Positions 16,137-25,389 of a stretch of 64,000 bases of DNA are shown piece after piece; position 1 is the stretch's first letter; each line of letters opens with the position of its first letter. The stretch is from Desulfitobacterium sp038181555. Lineage in GTDB: Bacteria > Bacillota > Desulfitobacteriia > Desulfitobacteriales > Desulfitobacteriaceae. The notes below the pieces were generated by a model that saw only the letters and a program-made list of their open reading frames with translations, had not been told where the DNA came from and ran no database searches. The stretch lies in contig NZ_JBBWUA010000001.1 in NCBI RefSeq assembly GCF_038181555.1, positions 423,567 through 487,566 on the forward strand, given 5' to 3'. The translations under genes were made by a program, and so were the position numbers.

Positions 16137-16685
16137 CTATTCTCGTGTAATCTTTTCAAGGATTATTGGATCCTTCGTTATTTGGGAGAGCTTAGCCCAA
16201 ACCGCCTTCGTCTGCTCTTTTTTTCCTACTCGTTTATATGCGACCCCTAAGTCATAGAGCAGTTGGTGGTAAAAAACCTCACTAATGGCCTTTTTGTCAT
16301 GCTCATACCTAGTAATGAGGGTGTTAAAATCCTCAATCGCTGAACCGGTACGATGAAAAACCATCTCGGGAAGGTTAAAGTTTACATAAGCTCGGATGCT
16401 CCGAGTCTCGATATTTTGCGGGTCCTTGGCGATTACTTTGTCTAGCATTTTCATCCCGCTGAGGGCAAGCTTCAGCTTTTGATTAGGGTCAATAGAGTCC
16501 CGTCCCAAAAGAGCGGTTGAACTTCCTAAATAGGCTTCAACGAGAAGGCTTTGAGGATCGGCCCTGTGAAGCTTCTCAAAGATTTCGTAGGCCTTTTTTA
16601 CTGCGTATTTATCCCCCGCAATTCCGAGTTCATGGAGCTTTACTCCATTGGAAAAAAGTTGTTGATGGTTCGGGTCGTTTGTCAT
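16137..16685 (-). CDS. Single-module TPR-like protein
   Basis: 182-residue soluble, helical protein with TPR-like character. It corresponds to one copy of the module found three times in the 916-residue protein at 21736-24486: shared landmarks are LLVEAYLGS, ALLGRD, LDKVIAKDPQN, LPEMVFHRTGSAIEDF, a YHQLLYDLGVAYKR stretch and ending near KDP. ATG at 16685, 18 bp after the livF stop, so it is probably the last gene of the Liv transporter operon. Function unknown; protein-protein interaction is the usual role of such repeats. Confidence 0.75.
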   Translation of the reverse strand: MTNDPNHQQLFSNGVKLHELGIAGDKYAVKKAYEIFEKLHRADPQSLLVEAYLGSSTALLGRDSIDPNQKLKLALSGMKMLDKVIAKDPQNIETRSIRAYVNFNLPEMVFHRTGSAIEDFNTLITRYEHDKKAISEVFYHQLLYDLGVAYKRVGKKEQTKAVWAKLSQITKDPIILEKITRE

Positions 16686-16703
16686 TTCAGACCTCCCGCA
16701 TTT

Positions 16704-17402
16704 TTAGATTTCGATGAACTTTCTGAGGTTTTCTTCATCTGCATGGAACTGCTCTGGAGTACCGCCGTAGACGATTTTGCCTTTGTTCATGATATAGATA
16801 AAGTCCGCTATTTTGGTTGCAAAGCGGATATTTTGTTCGACTAAAAGGATCGATAGACCGGTGTTTTTTAGACTAAAGATCTTTTCCCCAATATCTTTGA
16901 TGATGGTTGGCGCAAGTCCCTCAAAGGGTTCATCCATTAAGAGCAAATCAGGTTCAGTCATCATAGCTCGCCCGATAGCAAGCATTTGCTGTTCTCCGCC
17001 ACTTAATTTCTTCCCTAGCTGCTTCGAGCGTTCTTCGAGGATGGGGAATAATTCGTAGGTCCGATCGAGTAGATCGGTCGCCGATGCTGTTTTCTTGTTA
17101 TACCCTATCATTAGATTTTCTTTGACTGTGAGAGAACGGAAAATTCTTCTTCCTTGGGGGACAAGAGCTATCCCCATTTGGGCTATTTTAAACGAGTGCA
17201 GCCCACTGATCCGATGATCTCGAAACGTGATTTCCCCCTGACTGGGTGGATTGATGCCGATGATCGAATGGATTGTTGTGGTCTTTCCCATACCATTGCG
17301 ACCTAGTAAGGCAACAACAGAACCCTTTTCGACCTCTAGCGAAACCCCTTGAAGGATATGACTCTCCCCATAATGAGCATGAACATCCCTGAGCTTAAGC
17401 AT
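16704..17402 (-). CDS. livF: Branched-chain amino acid-type ABC transporter ATPase LivF
   Basis: ATP-binding subunit of a HAAT-family importer, 232 residues. Walker A GRNGMGKTT, Q-loop region VPQGRRIF, signature LSGGEQQ, Walker B LLLMDEPFEGL. The ATG at 17402 has AAGAGGTG upstream; the longer frame back to 17501 overlaps livG and is discarded. Gene order livJ-livH-livM-livG-livF is canonical. The neighbouring genes suggest the substrate could be an aromatic or other carboxylate rather than an amino acid, which this family often transports. Confidence 0.92.
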   Translation of the reverse strand: MLKLRDVHAHYGESHILQGVSLEVEKGSVVALLGRNGMGKTTTIHSIIGINPPSQGEITFRDHRISGLHSFKIAQMGIALVPQGRRIFRSLTVKENLMIGYNKKTASATDLLDRTYELFPILEERSKQLGKKLSGGEQQMLAIGRAMMTEPDLLLMDEPFEGLAPTIIKDIGEKIFSLKNTGLSILLVEQNIRFATKIADFIYIMNKGKIVYGGTPEQFHADEENLRKFIEI

Positions 17403-17415
17403 AGTAGCACCTCTT

Positions 17416-18114
17416 TTAATCGGTTGTACCCAGATAGACTTCCTTGACTCGCTGATCGGAGCGCACTTCTTCTTGAGACCCTTCAAACAACACCCGACCA
17501 TAATTCAGAACGGTTATGCGATCGGCGAGATCGAATACAACCTCCATATCATGTTCGATGATTAGAACGGTGATTTCTCGGGAGAGATTGCGAATCATGG
17601 AAGTGATTTTCTGGGTTTCCACGGAGGACATACCTGCCGTAGGTTCATCAAGGAGGAGTAAGCGGGGGGATTGGGCCAGGGCTAATAGCAGTTCAACTTG
17701 CCGTTGATCACCGTAGGAAAGCTCCTTCACTGGCATATCTCGCTTTTCCCACCAACCCCAAGTCTCAAGAAATTCCTGGGGTGACGATTGAGTATGATGG
17801 GGAAGTATAGCCAGATGGATATTTTCCAAAAGAGTTAAGTTAAAGAAGAGATTGTTCTGTTGGAATGTACGGGCAAGCCCTGCACGGGCTCTGCGGTAAG
17901 GGGAAAGGTGTTCAGATCGTTTGCCAAAGAGCGAAATTGTCCCTGAGTTGAGAGGAAGAGTTCCACTAATGATATTGAAAAGTGTGGTCTTTCCGGCGCC
18001 ATTAGGGCCTATGATAGCTCTTCTTTCTCCCACTTCGACGGAGAGGGAGACATCTTGCAATACGGCAAGCCCCCCAAAAGTTTTACAAGCGTTTAGTATT
18101 TCTAATGCGTTCAT
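17416..18114 (-). CDS. livG: Branched-chain amino acid-type ABC transporter ATPase LivG
   Basis: Second ATPase of the importer, 232 residues. Walker A GPNGAGKTT, ARTFQQNNLF Q-loop region as in LivG, signature-region LSYGDQRQ, Walker B LLLLDEPTAGM. LivG proteins are typically about 250 residues, so this one is slightly short. Its start overlaps the livM end by 32 bp, indicating translational coupling. Confidence 0.92.
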   Translation of the reverse strand: MNALEILNACKTFGGLAVLQDVSLSVEVGERRAIIGPNGAGKTTLFNIISGTLPLNSGTISLFGKRSEHLSPYRRARAGLARTFQQNNLFFNLTLLENIHLAILPHHTQSSPQEFLETWGWWEKRDMPVKELSYGDQRQVELLLALAQSPRLLLLDEPTAGMSSVETQKITSMIRNLSREITVLIIEHDMEVVFDLADRITVLNYGRVLFEGSQEEVRSDQRVKEVYLGTTD

Positions 18115-19066
18115 AGTTCTTCAGACCCTTTTTGCTTAGTTTGATGGTCTGTCCCGCCACACCATCTCGGAGATACATGACACAAAGGATAAAAATAATC
18201 CCCATGGACATGGGCCAACGCTCAGTCTGGGCGCTGATAAGATTTTGCAGGATAAAGATGCTACCAGCTCCTATGACAGGCCCGATTAAGGTTCCGGCCC
18301 CACCCACGATGACCATTAGTATAACGAGGCCGGACATGGACCAATCCAGTTGTTGAGGGCTAATAAACCCATTGAAATAGACAAAGAGAACACCGGCTAA
18401 CCCGGCAAACCCACCAGCAATAGCATAGGACAGGTATTTTATCAACCAAGTGTTATAGCCTAGGGCTTGCATTCGTGATTCGCTTTCTCTTACCCCGATG
18501 ATAGAGCGTCCTAGTTTGGAACGAACAATTTTCCATAGGACAACACTACACAGAACAAAGAAAACAAGGACAAGATAGTAGAAATTCTGTGAATCCCACA
18601 TGGAAAAGGGTAAACCAAGATTCGGTCGAGGAACCCCGGATAAACCGTCATCACCGCCGGTTAAGGAACGCCATCTCCAGGCGAGAGCAAAAATCATTTG
18701 TCCAAAGGCTAAGGTGATCATTAGGAAATAGGGGCCAGAACTCCTCAAGACCAATGAACCGAGTAGAAGAGCGAGGAGTAGTGAAGTGAAAATACCTGCC
18801 AGAAGAGTTAGCCAAAAATTTTCTACTCCTCGTGTGACAAGGATCGCAGCAGTATAGGCTCCCACGCCAAAGAAGGAAGCATGGTTAAAGGAGACCAGTC
18901 CGGTATAACCCACTAAGAGATCTAGGCTCATAGCAAACAGGCCGTATATCAGGACCTGGGTCAAGAGACTTAGGCCATAAGCAGAAAGAAGTGACGGTAA
19001 GATCACGAGGGCCATGAGGGTAATGATACTTCCGATAAAGGGGAAGCTACGCCAGTTCAGCTTCAC
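18083..19066 (-). CDS. livM: Branched-chain amino acid-type ABC transporter permease LivM
   Basis: Membrane permease, 327 residues with about eight to ten membrane segments. Contains LVGYTGLVSFNHASFFGVGAYT, here seen as the usual LivM pore signature, and VVGGAGTLIGPVIGAG near the C-terminal end. ATG at 19066 overlaps the livH stop by 4 bp. Pairs with LivH. Confidence 0.92.
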   Translation of the reverse strand: MKLNWRSFPFIGSIITLMALVILPSLLSAYGLSLLTQVLIYGLFAMSLDLLVGYTGLVSFNHASFFGVGAYTAAILVTRGVENFWLTLLAGIFTSLLLALLLGSLVLRSSGPYFLMITLAFGQMIFALAWRWRSLTGGDDGLSGVPRPNLGLPFSMWDSQNFYYLVLVFFVLCSVVLWKIVRSKLGRSIIGVRESESRMQALGYNTWLIKYLSYAIAGGFAGLAGVLFVYFNGFISPQQLDWSMSGLVILMVIVGGAGTLIGPVIGAGSIFILQNLISAQTERWPMSMGIIFILCVMYLRDGVAGQTIKLSKKGLKNYERIRNTKRL

Positions 19067-19932
19067 TTCAATTCCTCCTTCCCCAATAGGCCGGAGGGTT
19101 TAAAGATAAGGATCAGAGCCATGGTGACATAGATAGTGAACATGGCAAAGTCAGGAAATAGGGCTTTGCCAAAGGTTTCAGCGAACCCGATTAATAGACT
19201 ACCCAGGAAGGCTCCTTCCAGGGTTCCTAGTCCTCCGACGACTACGACAGCCAAAGCAAGTACAAGGATCTCAAAATCCAGACCCGGATAGGCACCGGTA
19301 ATCGGGCCGCTTATGACTCCACCGAGGGCGGCGAGCAAAGCCCCAAGGGCAAATATTCCCGCAAAATAGAGTTGGATATTAATCCCTAGTGCACTGACCA
19401 TTTCCTTGTCGTCCACGCCAGCGCGGATTATATTTCCTGTTCGAGTCTTCTCCAAGAAAAGCCAAAGGAGAACGGCTATGCTTAAGCCTATGAGAATCAT
19501 ACCAAAGCGATAGATGGGAAAGGCCTCCCCTAAGATCGAAACTGAACCCTCAAGGAAAGGGGGTTTGGGCAGGATACGGGGTACCCCGCCCCAGATCCCT
19601 TTGGCAATGTCGAGAAAAAGATAAGCAAAGCCGAAGGTTATCAGGACTTGATCCAGTTCTCGCTTGTAGAGCTTACGAAAGAAGAAGCGCTCCATGATGA
19701 TTCCTAAAAGAGCCAAGGCTACACCGGCGCCAAGCAACCCAATCAGGAAGTTACCCGTTTTTTGAATGATTACAAATCCAATATAAGCTCCTAACATGTA
19801 ATAGGAACCATGTGCGAGGTTAACAATTCCCATTAACCCAAAAATCAGAGAAAGTCCCGAGGCCAGTAAGAAAAGGAGTAGCCCGTAGGATATTCCGTTA
19901 AGGACTTGGATGATAAATGAAGAAAGATCCAT
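19063..19932 (-). CDS. livH: Branched-chain amino acid-type ABC transporter permease LivH
   Basis: Membrane permease, 289 residues. Shows NGISYGLLLFLLASGLSLIF near the N-terminus, GLMGIVNLAHGSYYMLGAY and VVVGGLGTLEGAFLGS, all LivH hallmarks. The ATG at 19932 is preceded by GGGAGGG; an upstream in-frame start at 19971 would overlap livJ. Directly follows livJ. Confidence 0.92.
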   Translation of the reverse strand: MDLSSFIIQVLNGISYGLLLFLLASGLSLIFGLMGIVNLAHGSYYMLGAYIGFVIIQKTGNFLIGLLGAGVALALLGIIMERFFFRKLYKRELDQVLITFGFAYLFLDIAKGIWGGVPRILPKPPFLEGSVSILGEAFPIYRFGMILIGLSIAVLLWLFLEKTRTGNIIRAGVDDKEMVSALGINIQLYFAGIFALGALLAALGGVISGPITGAYPGLDFEILVLALAVVVVGGLGTLEGAFLGSLLIGFAETFGKALFPDFAMFTIYVTMALILIFKPSGLLGKEELK

Positions 19933-19957
19933 GAGTTTCCCTCCCAAGGGTGAGAGT

Positions 19958-21178
19958 TTACTTATTACCACTCCAATAATCTGAGGTATTCGGGATACTC
20001 TTGATCACGGTATTTACTAACTTGCCGTCGACTTTCTCAACTTTGCGGATATGGGTGTCAAAAATCACATTCTGTGTTTTTTGGTCAAACTTGAAGGGTC
20101 CTCTGGGCGCGTCGAATTGGACGGTGCGAATGGCTTGAAGAAGTTTTTCCTTATCAGAAGTGTCTCCCTTTATGGCTCCGAGGGCTTTGACGATGACCTG
20201 AGCTGAGACATAGCCTTGTTCAGCAAACATATTGGGGCTATCGCCGTACTTGGCGGTATAATTTTTTACAAAGTTTTGGTTCTGAGGATTTGTTAAAGCT
20301 GCACTGTAATGAAGGGCGCTAATGATTCCTAATGCGGAATCACCTTGACCCGGAAGGGAGGACTCGTCGACAAGATCCCCGGCACTAAATAATGGAATCC
20401 TTTTGAGTCCGTATTCATCATATTGCTTAACAAATTTGATAGAATCGGCTGCTGAAAAGTGAACAAATACTGCATCAGCATCCTTGACTTGGGCTAGAAA
20501 GGGGCCATAATCAGTTGTACCTAGCTTAGGATAGATTTCTTGAATAACCTCGCCGCCTGCTTCTTTAAAGGAGATCATGAAGCCTTCGGCCTTTTCTAGA
20601 CCTGCTGCGTAATCAGGTGCCATAACGACGATTTTGTGGATCTTCAGTTCGTTATACATATATTTAGCGAAGGGATATTCATACTGTCCATTGGCAAAGG
20701 ATACGCGGAAGATATATTTACTGGCATCCCCTCGCGTTAAGTTCCGAGCTCCAGCGTTAGAGATAATAAAGGGTAATTCATTGCCTACCACATAATCTCG
20801 GATAGCATAAGCGACGGTGCTGCTCACAACCCCGGTTAGGATATCAATCTTTTCGCTCTCTACAAGTCTCCTGGTTTTTTGTAGCCCCACTTGCCCATTC
20901 ATCTCAGAATCTTCTTTTATGAGTTTGATGTCGCGACCGCCCGCTTTCCAGCCGACCTCATCTAGGTATAGTTCTACTCCTCGGGTAATATCCACCCCAT
21001 TACTTGTAAATACGCCAGTGTAGGGAACGAGTAAGCCTACTTTTATCGGATCTGTGCTAGCTTGCCCCTTGTCCGTTGGGGTATTACTTGCTTGATTCCC
21101 ACATCCGGTCCCGGTAAGGCTCAAAAGAATGATGAGAAAGAGTATACCCATCCGGATGATTAATCTTCTTTTGTGCAT
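19958..21178 (-). CDS. livJ: Liv-type ABC transporter substrate-binding lipoprotein
   Basis: Extracytoplasmic binding protein, Peripla_BP_6 type, 406 residues. Signal peptide with hydrophobic core IIRMGILFLIILLSL followed by a cysteine in TGTGCGNQ, a probable lipobox. Domain begins KVGLLVPYTGVFTSNG and includes VGVVSST-like and FAEQGYVSAQ segments. ATG at 21178 with GGGGGAG upstream is chosen over 21205. First gene of the operon livJHMGF plus TPR. The ligand is not predictable from sequence. Confidence 0.9.
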   Translation of the reverse strand: MHKRRLIIRMGILFLIILLSLTGTGCGNQASNTPTDKGQASTDPIKVGLLVPYTGVFTSNGVDITRGVELYLDEVGWKAGGRDIKLIKEDSEMNGQVGLQKTRRLVESEKIDILTGVVSSTVAYAIRDYVVGNELPFIISNAGARNLTRGDASKYIFRVSFANGQYEYPFAKYMYNELKIHKIVVMAPDYAAGLEKAEGFMISFKEAGGEVIQEIYPKLGTTDYGPFLAQVKDADAVFVHFSAADSIKFVKQYDEYGLKRIPLFSAGDLVDESSLPGQGDSALGIISALHYSAALTNPQNQNFVKNYTAKYGDSPNMFAEQGYVSAQVIVKALGAIKGDTSDKEKLLQAIRTVQFDAPRGPFKFDQKTQNVIFDTHIRKVEKVDGKLVNTVIKSIPNTSDYWSGNK

Positions 21179-21397
21179 GATCTTTAACTCCCCCTTTAAA
21201 TTCAATAGACCTTCAATGATTCTTTTTGAAACCTCTACCTTCAGGTTATTCTAAAGGGGCTTAAACGGTGTTTGGGATTCTCTAATCTCTTTTGTATCGG
21301 AGCAATCACATATTCGAAATTGCACGCATACTTTATAAAGGATAAAACACAAGGTTCATGGATGGAGATTATTACAAGAAAGGGAGGCTGTTTAAGG

Positions 21398-21577
21398 ATG
21401 CGAGTGACGTTTAATATTAGTTCGGGTTCTGAAGATCCCAAACAAGCCGTTGAGCTAAGGGAAAAGTTTGAAGCTCTAATGGTAGAATACGGGCTGCAAG
21501 GAACCACCCGTGGAGACGAATATAGCAAGCGGGCGATCTTTAACGGTTCTTATCGCACAGAAGAAAAAGAGGAATAA
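21398..21577 (+). CDS. Small protein of unknown function (59 aa)
   Basis: 59 residues, start ATG 21398 with AAGGGAGG upstream and a clean terminator downstream, so it is probably a real gene. It begins MRVTFNISSGSEDPKQ and is rich in charged residues, without a membrane segment or cysteine motif. It is divergent from livJ and convergent with the large TPR gene. No family recognised. Confidence 0.6.
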   Translation: MRVTFNISSGSEDPKQAVELREKFEALMVEYGLQGTTRGDEYSKRAIFNGSYRTEEKEE

Positions 21578-21593
21578 TACTTAAAAGCACCGT

Positions 21594-21618
21594 ACCTGCC
21601 GATTAGGCAGGTTTTTTT
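21594..21618 (+). terminator. Terminator after the 59-aa gene
   Basis: ACCTGCC (21594-21600), loop GATTA, GGCAGGT (21606-21612), then a T run. Confidence 0.9.
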
Positions 21619-21675
21619 CTGCTACTCAGACTTCCTAGTTGCATGAGAGGAATCACAGGAGGATGGAAAATAGTG

Positions 21676-21714
21676 AAAAAGGGCTGGTGCCAAGAATCTT
21701 TCGGCTCCAGCCCT
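21676..21714 (-). terminator. Terminator of the large TPR gene (minus strand)
   Basis: Read on the minus strand, AGGGCTGG and CCAGCCCT flank a 20-base loop whose ends can also pair (GCC/GGC), followed by TTTTTC. Located 22 bp past the stop codon at 21736. Confidence 0.8.
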
Positions 21715-21735
21715 GTAGATTTTATAAAGTTTCGC

Positions 21736-24486
21736 TTATTCCTCTGGCTTCTCTTCTTTCTTCGGGCGTTTAGCTCTGTTCATTGCTTTTTCAAGGGCTT
21801 CCGCTCTCGCTTTTTCTTTTTCTTCACGACGAGCTTTTTTCTCCTCGGGGCTGAGTTTAATTCGTTCGGAAGTTTGGGGTGTGACAGGGGTGATCTCACC
21901 CTTTTTACGGTCTTTTCTGTGATGACGAGGGGTTGCTGTAGCAGTTAAAACAGTAGGATTTGTTTCATCCTTTTTACGGCGGCGACGTTTATTTTCTACT
22001 GTCTGACCAGTTGGCTGTTCAGGGTTAGTGTTGTTAGGGTGCTTTCTTTCTTTTCGTCTATCTTTTGCTTTCTCCTTTGCTTTTTCTTCAGCAATGTCTG
22101 TGGCGATATCTTTGAACTTATCTCGAATCTTATCTTTATCCATATCGAGTGCCCCTTTCTGTTCAATATTTGTAAATTGGCTATATTTTGGGTCAAGGGT
22201 GAGCTTCGAGAGCTTTTCCCAACACTTTTGGGCTTTCTCAGAGTCTCCGGCACGCTGATAACAGGCTCCTAGATCATAGAGTATCTGCAAATACTCCTCT
22301 TCTGGGAAAGCACTATGGTCTCTTTCATAGGCGAGCTTAAGAAACTTGAATTCTTTAACGACTTTTTCATTCCCTTGGAAGAAGCTGGGGGAATGATGGT
22401 GCATCACTTTTGCAAGAAGAAGGTGCAGGGTATAGTTGTGGGGATCCATGGCGATGGCTTGCTTAATCTGTTTCATCCCCTTGAAGAAATGGTGATAAAT
22501 CTCCGCGGGATCTGTCTTGCCTTGCCCTAAGATAGCCATGCTGCTGCCGAGATACCCTTGGGCTACTGGATTAGTGATATCTGCCTGATGAGCTTTCAAC
22601 AAAACTTCATAAGCCCTAGCACTCGCTTTCTTATGACCGGTGGCCGCGAGCCCATGAAGCCTTATTCCTTCACGGAGAAGTTCATCAGGGGTCTGATCTG
22701 CGGTGGAAGTCAAAGGGTTTTCTAGGTCTTCATCCAGAAGTTCACTAACAGCATCTGAATAGGGGGTATTTTCGCAACGTGCAAGTTTCAGCCAAGTAGA
22801 TTGGGATTCCTCAGATAAATCTAATCGATCATAGGCATCCCCCAAGTCATAGAGTATTTGCCAATAGGTCTCTTCAGGAAGCAAGGATGAGTCTTCTTCA
22901 TACCGACGAACAATATAGCTAAAATCATAAATGGCAGTAAGAGTCCGTCTGAAGAAGGCTTCCGGGATTTGATAACTATTGTACCCTCGAATAAATCGTA
23001 TCGTTATATCGTCTGGCCTTGAGTTCACCGCTTGATCTAAGAGTTTGATCGCATGTGAGGCATGCCGAAACATTGTGCTGGTATCAGAGGAGTTTAAGCC
23101 AAGAAGACAGAGGCAGTCTGCATAATAGGCTTTATTTAGGGGGTCATGGGGATTGCGCTTATAAGCTTGTTTGAAGATATCAAAAGCTTTGTCGAGGGCG
23201 TATTCATCATCTTTAATCGCTCGACTATGCAGGCTGATCCCTTCCTGGAGTTTTTCATCGTACATGAGTTTAGACCATTCATTTTTGACACCGGACCTGG
23301 GTTCAGTTTGTCGCTGCCAACGGGGGAGCTTAGAACCTAAGAGACCTTCCTGGTCAATGAGCGCTTTGTATTTGGGATCGCTGGTGAGGGAAAGAAGCTT
23401 ACGGCTAGTTGACTGTGATTCCTCTTTTTTATCCAAGCGATGGTATGCCAAGGCTAATTCGTAGAGAATCTGATAGTAGAAGTCTTCAGGAAATAAGGAA
23501 TCGTCTTCATCATAGCGCGATACTAAGTATGTGAAGTCTTCAATGGCAGTATCGCTGCGATGAAAGAACTGTTCAGGGAGCCTTGCACATACAAAAGCGC
23601 GCAAGCTGCGAATATCCAGATTTTCAGAATCCAAGGAAACGACTTTATCAAGGATTTTTAATCCTTTGATGGCTAATTTAAAACGTTCAGTGACGTCTTG
23701 GGCATCTCTCCCCATTAAGGATATAACACATCCGAGATAGGCCTCCGCCATAAGATTTTGTCGATCATTTTGAAGCAAGTGGATAAGCAGTTTAAACGCT
23801 TGAGGGACAGCCTCTTTCTCTCCTGCCAGCCCTAATTGATAAAGGGTTATTGCTTCGGAGTAAAGCTCCTCGTTTGACTTCCCGCGGGGATCCACGGACT
23901 CCGAATCCAAAGACCAGATCTTTATATGGCTTATATCGGCTAGGGCGTCAGAAATCGGTGGCAGGGACACCGATGGAGAATCAGGGATAGTTGCTTCTGA
24001 TAATACTGGCCCTGGGGGTGCCAGTTGTACGGGCTCTGGCACTAAAGATTCCACGGGTTCCACAGACTCTTCTAAGGGTTTTAATGGTTCTTCTTTCGGG
24101 GCCTGAACGGCAGGTGCTGGATTTTTGCGAAGAGGAACACTTGAAGATGCTTTGTCTTTAGAGAAGATATCAATTACCAAGTCAAGGGTTTGCTTGATTA
24201 CAGGATTGATTGGATGACTAGCAACCTGTTGCTTTCCTAATGTGCGTGGTTTGGAAATCTCCTTAGAGGCAGGCATGTCGTTAGCTGTAACTAATGGAGG
24301 TGTCTTTGCCTGCGTTTTAAGAGGTTCACTTAGTGTCGGTTTTCTTCTAGGTGGGTGGGTTTGAATATTTGATGTGCTTGTGGTAAGGCTTTTTTTCTCA
24401 GTATTGGGTGGATGGTTGGTTTTGTCCTGCGGCTCTTTTTCATGTTTGGCCCATGGTTTATGCCAAAAAACTATTTTCTTTGACAT
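21736..24486 (-). CDS. Three-module TPR-like protein with charged tail
   Basis: 916 residues, soluble, no signal peptide or membrane helix. Proline-rich low-complexity N-terminus (about 1-200), then three copies of a roughly 165-residue helical module at about 205-373, 410-575 and 600-768, and a very basic/acidic tail (about 785-916, DIAEEKAKEKAKDRRKERK type). Modules share AYLGS..LMGRD, LDKVV..D, the block LPE-FFHR-TAI-DF, RYEEDSSLLPEE and YQILYDLGDAYDR. The same module occurs singly at 16137-16685. ATG at 24486 with AGGAGGG upstream. A scaffold is possible; function unknown. Confidence 0.8.
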   Translation of the reverse strand: MSKKIVFWHKPWAKHEKEPQDKTNHPPNTEKKSLTTSTSNIQTHPPRRKPTLSEPLKTQAKTPPLVTANDMPASKEISKPRTLGKQQVASHPINPVIKQTLDLVIDIFSKDKASSSVPLRKNPAPAVQAPKEEPLKPLEESVEPVESLVPEPVQLAPPGPVLSEATIPDSPSVSLPPISDALADISHIKIWSLDSESVDPRGKSNEELYSEAITLYQLGLAGEKEAVPQAFKLLIHLLQNDRQNLMAEAYLGCVISLMGRDAQDVTERFKLAIKGLKILDKVVSLDSENLDIRSLRAFVCARLPEQFFHRSDTAIEDFTYLVSRYDEDDSLFPEDFYYQILYELALAYHRLDKKEESQSTSRKLLSLTSDPKYKALIDQEGLLGSKLPRWQRQTEPRSGVKNEWSKLMYDEKLQEGISLHSRAIKDDEYALDKAFDIFKQAYKRNPHDPLNKAYYADCLCLLGLNSSDTSTMFRHASHAIKLLDQAVNSRPDDITIRFIRGYNSYQIPEAFFRRTLTAIYDFSYIVRRYEEDSSLLPEETYWQILYDLGDAYDRLDLSEESQSTWLKLARCENTPYSDAVSELLDEDLENPLTSTADQTPDELLREGIRLHGLAATGHKKASARAYEVLLKAHQADITNPVAQGYLGSSMAILGQGKTDPAEIYHHFFKGMKQIKQAIAMDPHNYTLHLLLAKVMHHHSPSFFQGNEKVVKEFKFLKLAYERDHSAFPEEEYLQILYDLGACYQRAGDSEKAQKCWEKLSKLTLDPKYSQFTNIEQKGALDMDKDKIRDKFKDIATDIAEEKAKEKAKDRRKERKHPNNTNPEQPTGQTVENKRRRRKKDETNPTVLTATATPRHHRKDRKKGEITPVTPQTSERIKLSPEEKKARREEKEKARAEALEKAMNRAKRPKKEEKPEE

Positions 24487-24571
24487 TAGACAACTACCCT
24501 CCTATATAGCGATATTTCGCCATTAATATCCTTCCTTACATTATTCTGTGTTTCAATAGAGTGTGATAGAA

Positions 24572-24597
24572 GGCCGTGCTTAACTTTGGGCACGGCC
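24572..24597 (-). terminator. Hairpin terminator overlapping the permease stop codon
   Basis: GGCCGTGC and GCACGGCC (24572-24579 and 24590-24597) form a stem around the TAA stop of the permease gene; a short TTCT follows on the minus strand. Confidence 0.65.
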
Positions 24598-25374
24598 ACT
24601 TGATTTAGAGGTCTTTGCCCAGGGACATATTGTGCTTTCCAACCAGGCGACAAAGGAAAAGAGTGCAATTCCCATTAAGGCTAGGATTGTTACAGCTGAA
24701 AAGGCCAAAGGTCCATTCATTTGTGAGGTTGTAATTAATAAGGAATAGCCAAGACCTTTATCTGCACTAACAAATTCGCTGATTACAGCGCCTACCACAG
24801 CCATACTTGTGGAAACCCGGAGTCCGTTAAACAGGTAAGGAAGGGCGGCGGGAAAGCGGATTTTGAGGAAGGATTGTGTCCGGCTCGCTCCAAGAACATT
24901 CGAAAGCTCAAGCAGCTCCCGGGGTGTAGCTTGTAGACCAGAGACCATACCGACCATAATAGGAAAAAAACACATGAGAAACACCATGGTGATCTTGGAG
25001 GTCTGACCAAGACCTAACCAAAGGACAAGTAAGGGGGCAATGGCGACCTTCGGGATGGAAAGGGTTGCCGCCAGAAGCTTATAGAGGGTTTTCTCCAGTA
25101 GTGGAGAATAGGCAATAATTACTCCGAGGAAGATCCCAATTCCAAGGGCAAAAATAAAGCCGATGAGGACCTCCTCTAAAGTCACCATAGTATGCAGATA
25201 AAGATACCCGGAGGATTGCCCCATCTCACCGAGAATGGCTGACGGGGCAGGCAAAAGCCATTGGGGCAACTCAAAAAGATGAACGAGTGCTTCCCAAAGG
25301 ACTAGCACGACTCCAAAGCTTAGGAGAGTCATGATCCATTCGCTGTTGTAAAGCTGTTTCCAGCGATTCTTCAT
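24580..25374 (-). CDS. SsuC/TauC-type ABC transporter permease
   Basis: Inner-membrane permease of the nitrate/sulfonate/taurine/NMT1 ABC family, 264 residues, about six membrane segments. Features: LPQWLLPAPSAILGEM at the N-terminal region, and AIAPLLVLWLGLGQTSKI plus an EAA-like loop LGASRTQSFLKIRFPAALPY. Immediately follows the ATPase gene (15-bp gap). The substrate is unknown; the CoA ligases and amidohydrolase upstream suggest an organic acid or aromatic compound. Confidence 0.9.
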   Translation of the reverse strand: MKNRWKQLYNSEWIMTLLSFGVVLVLWEALVHLFELPQWLLPAPSAILGEMGQSSGYLYLHTMVTLEEVLIGFIFALGIGIFLGVIIAYSPLLEKTLYKLLAATLSIPKVAIAPLLVLWLGLGQTSKITMVFLMCFFPIMVGMVSGLQATPRELLELSNVLGASRTQSFLKIRFPAALPYLFNGLRVSTSMAVVGAVISEFVSADKGLGYSLLITTSQMNGPLAFSAVTILALMGIALFSFVAWLESTICPWAKTSKSSGRAQS

Positions 25375-25389
25375 CGCTTATGACTCCTT

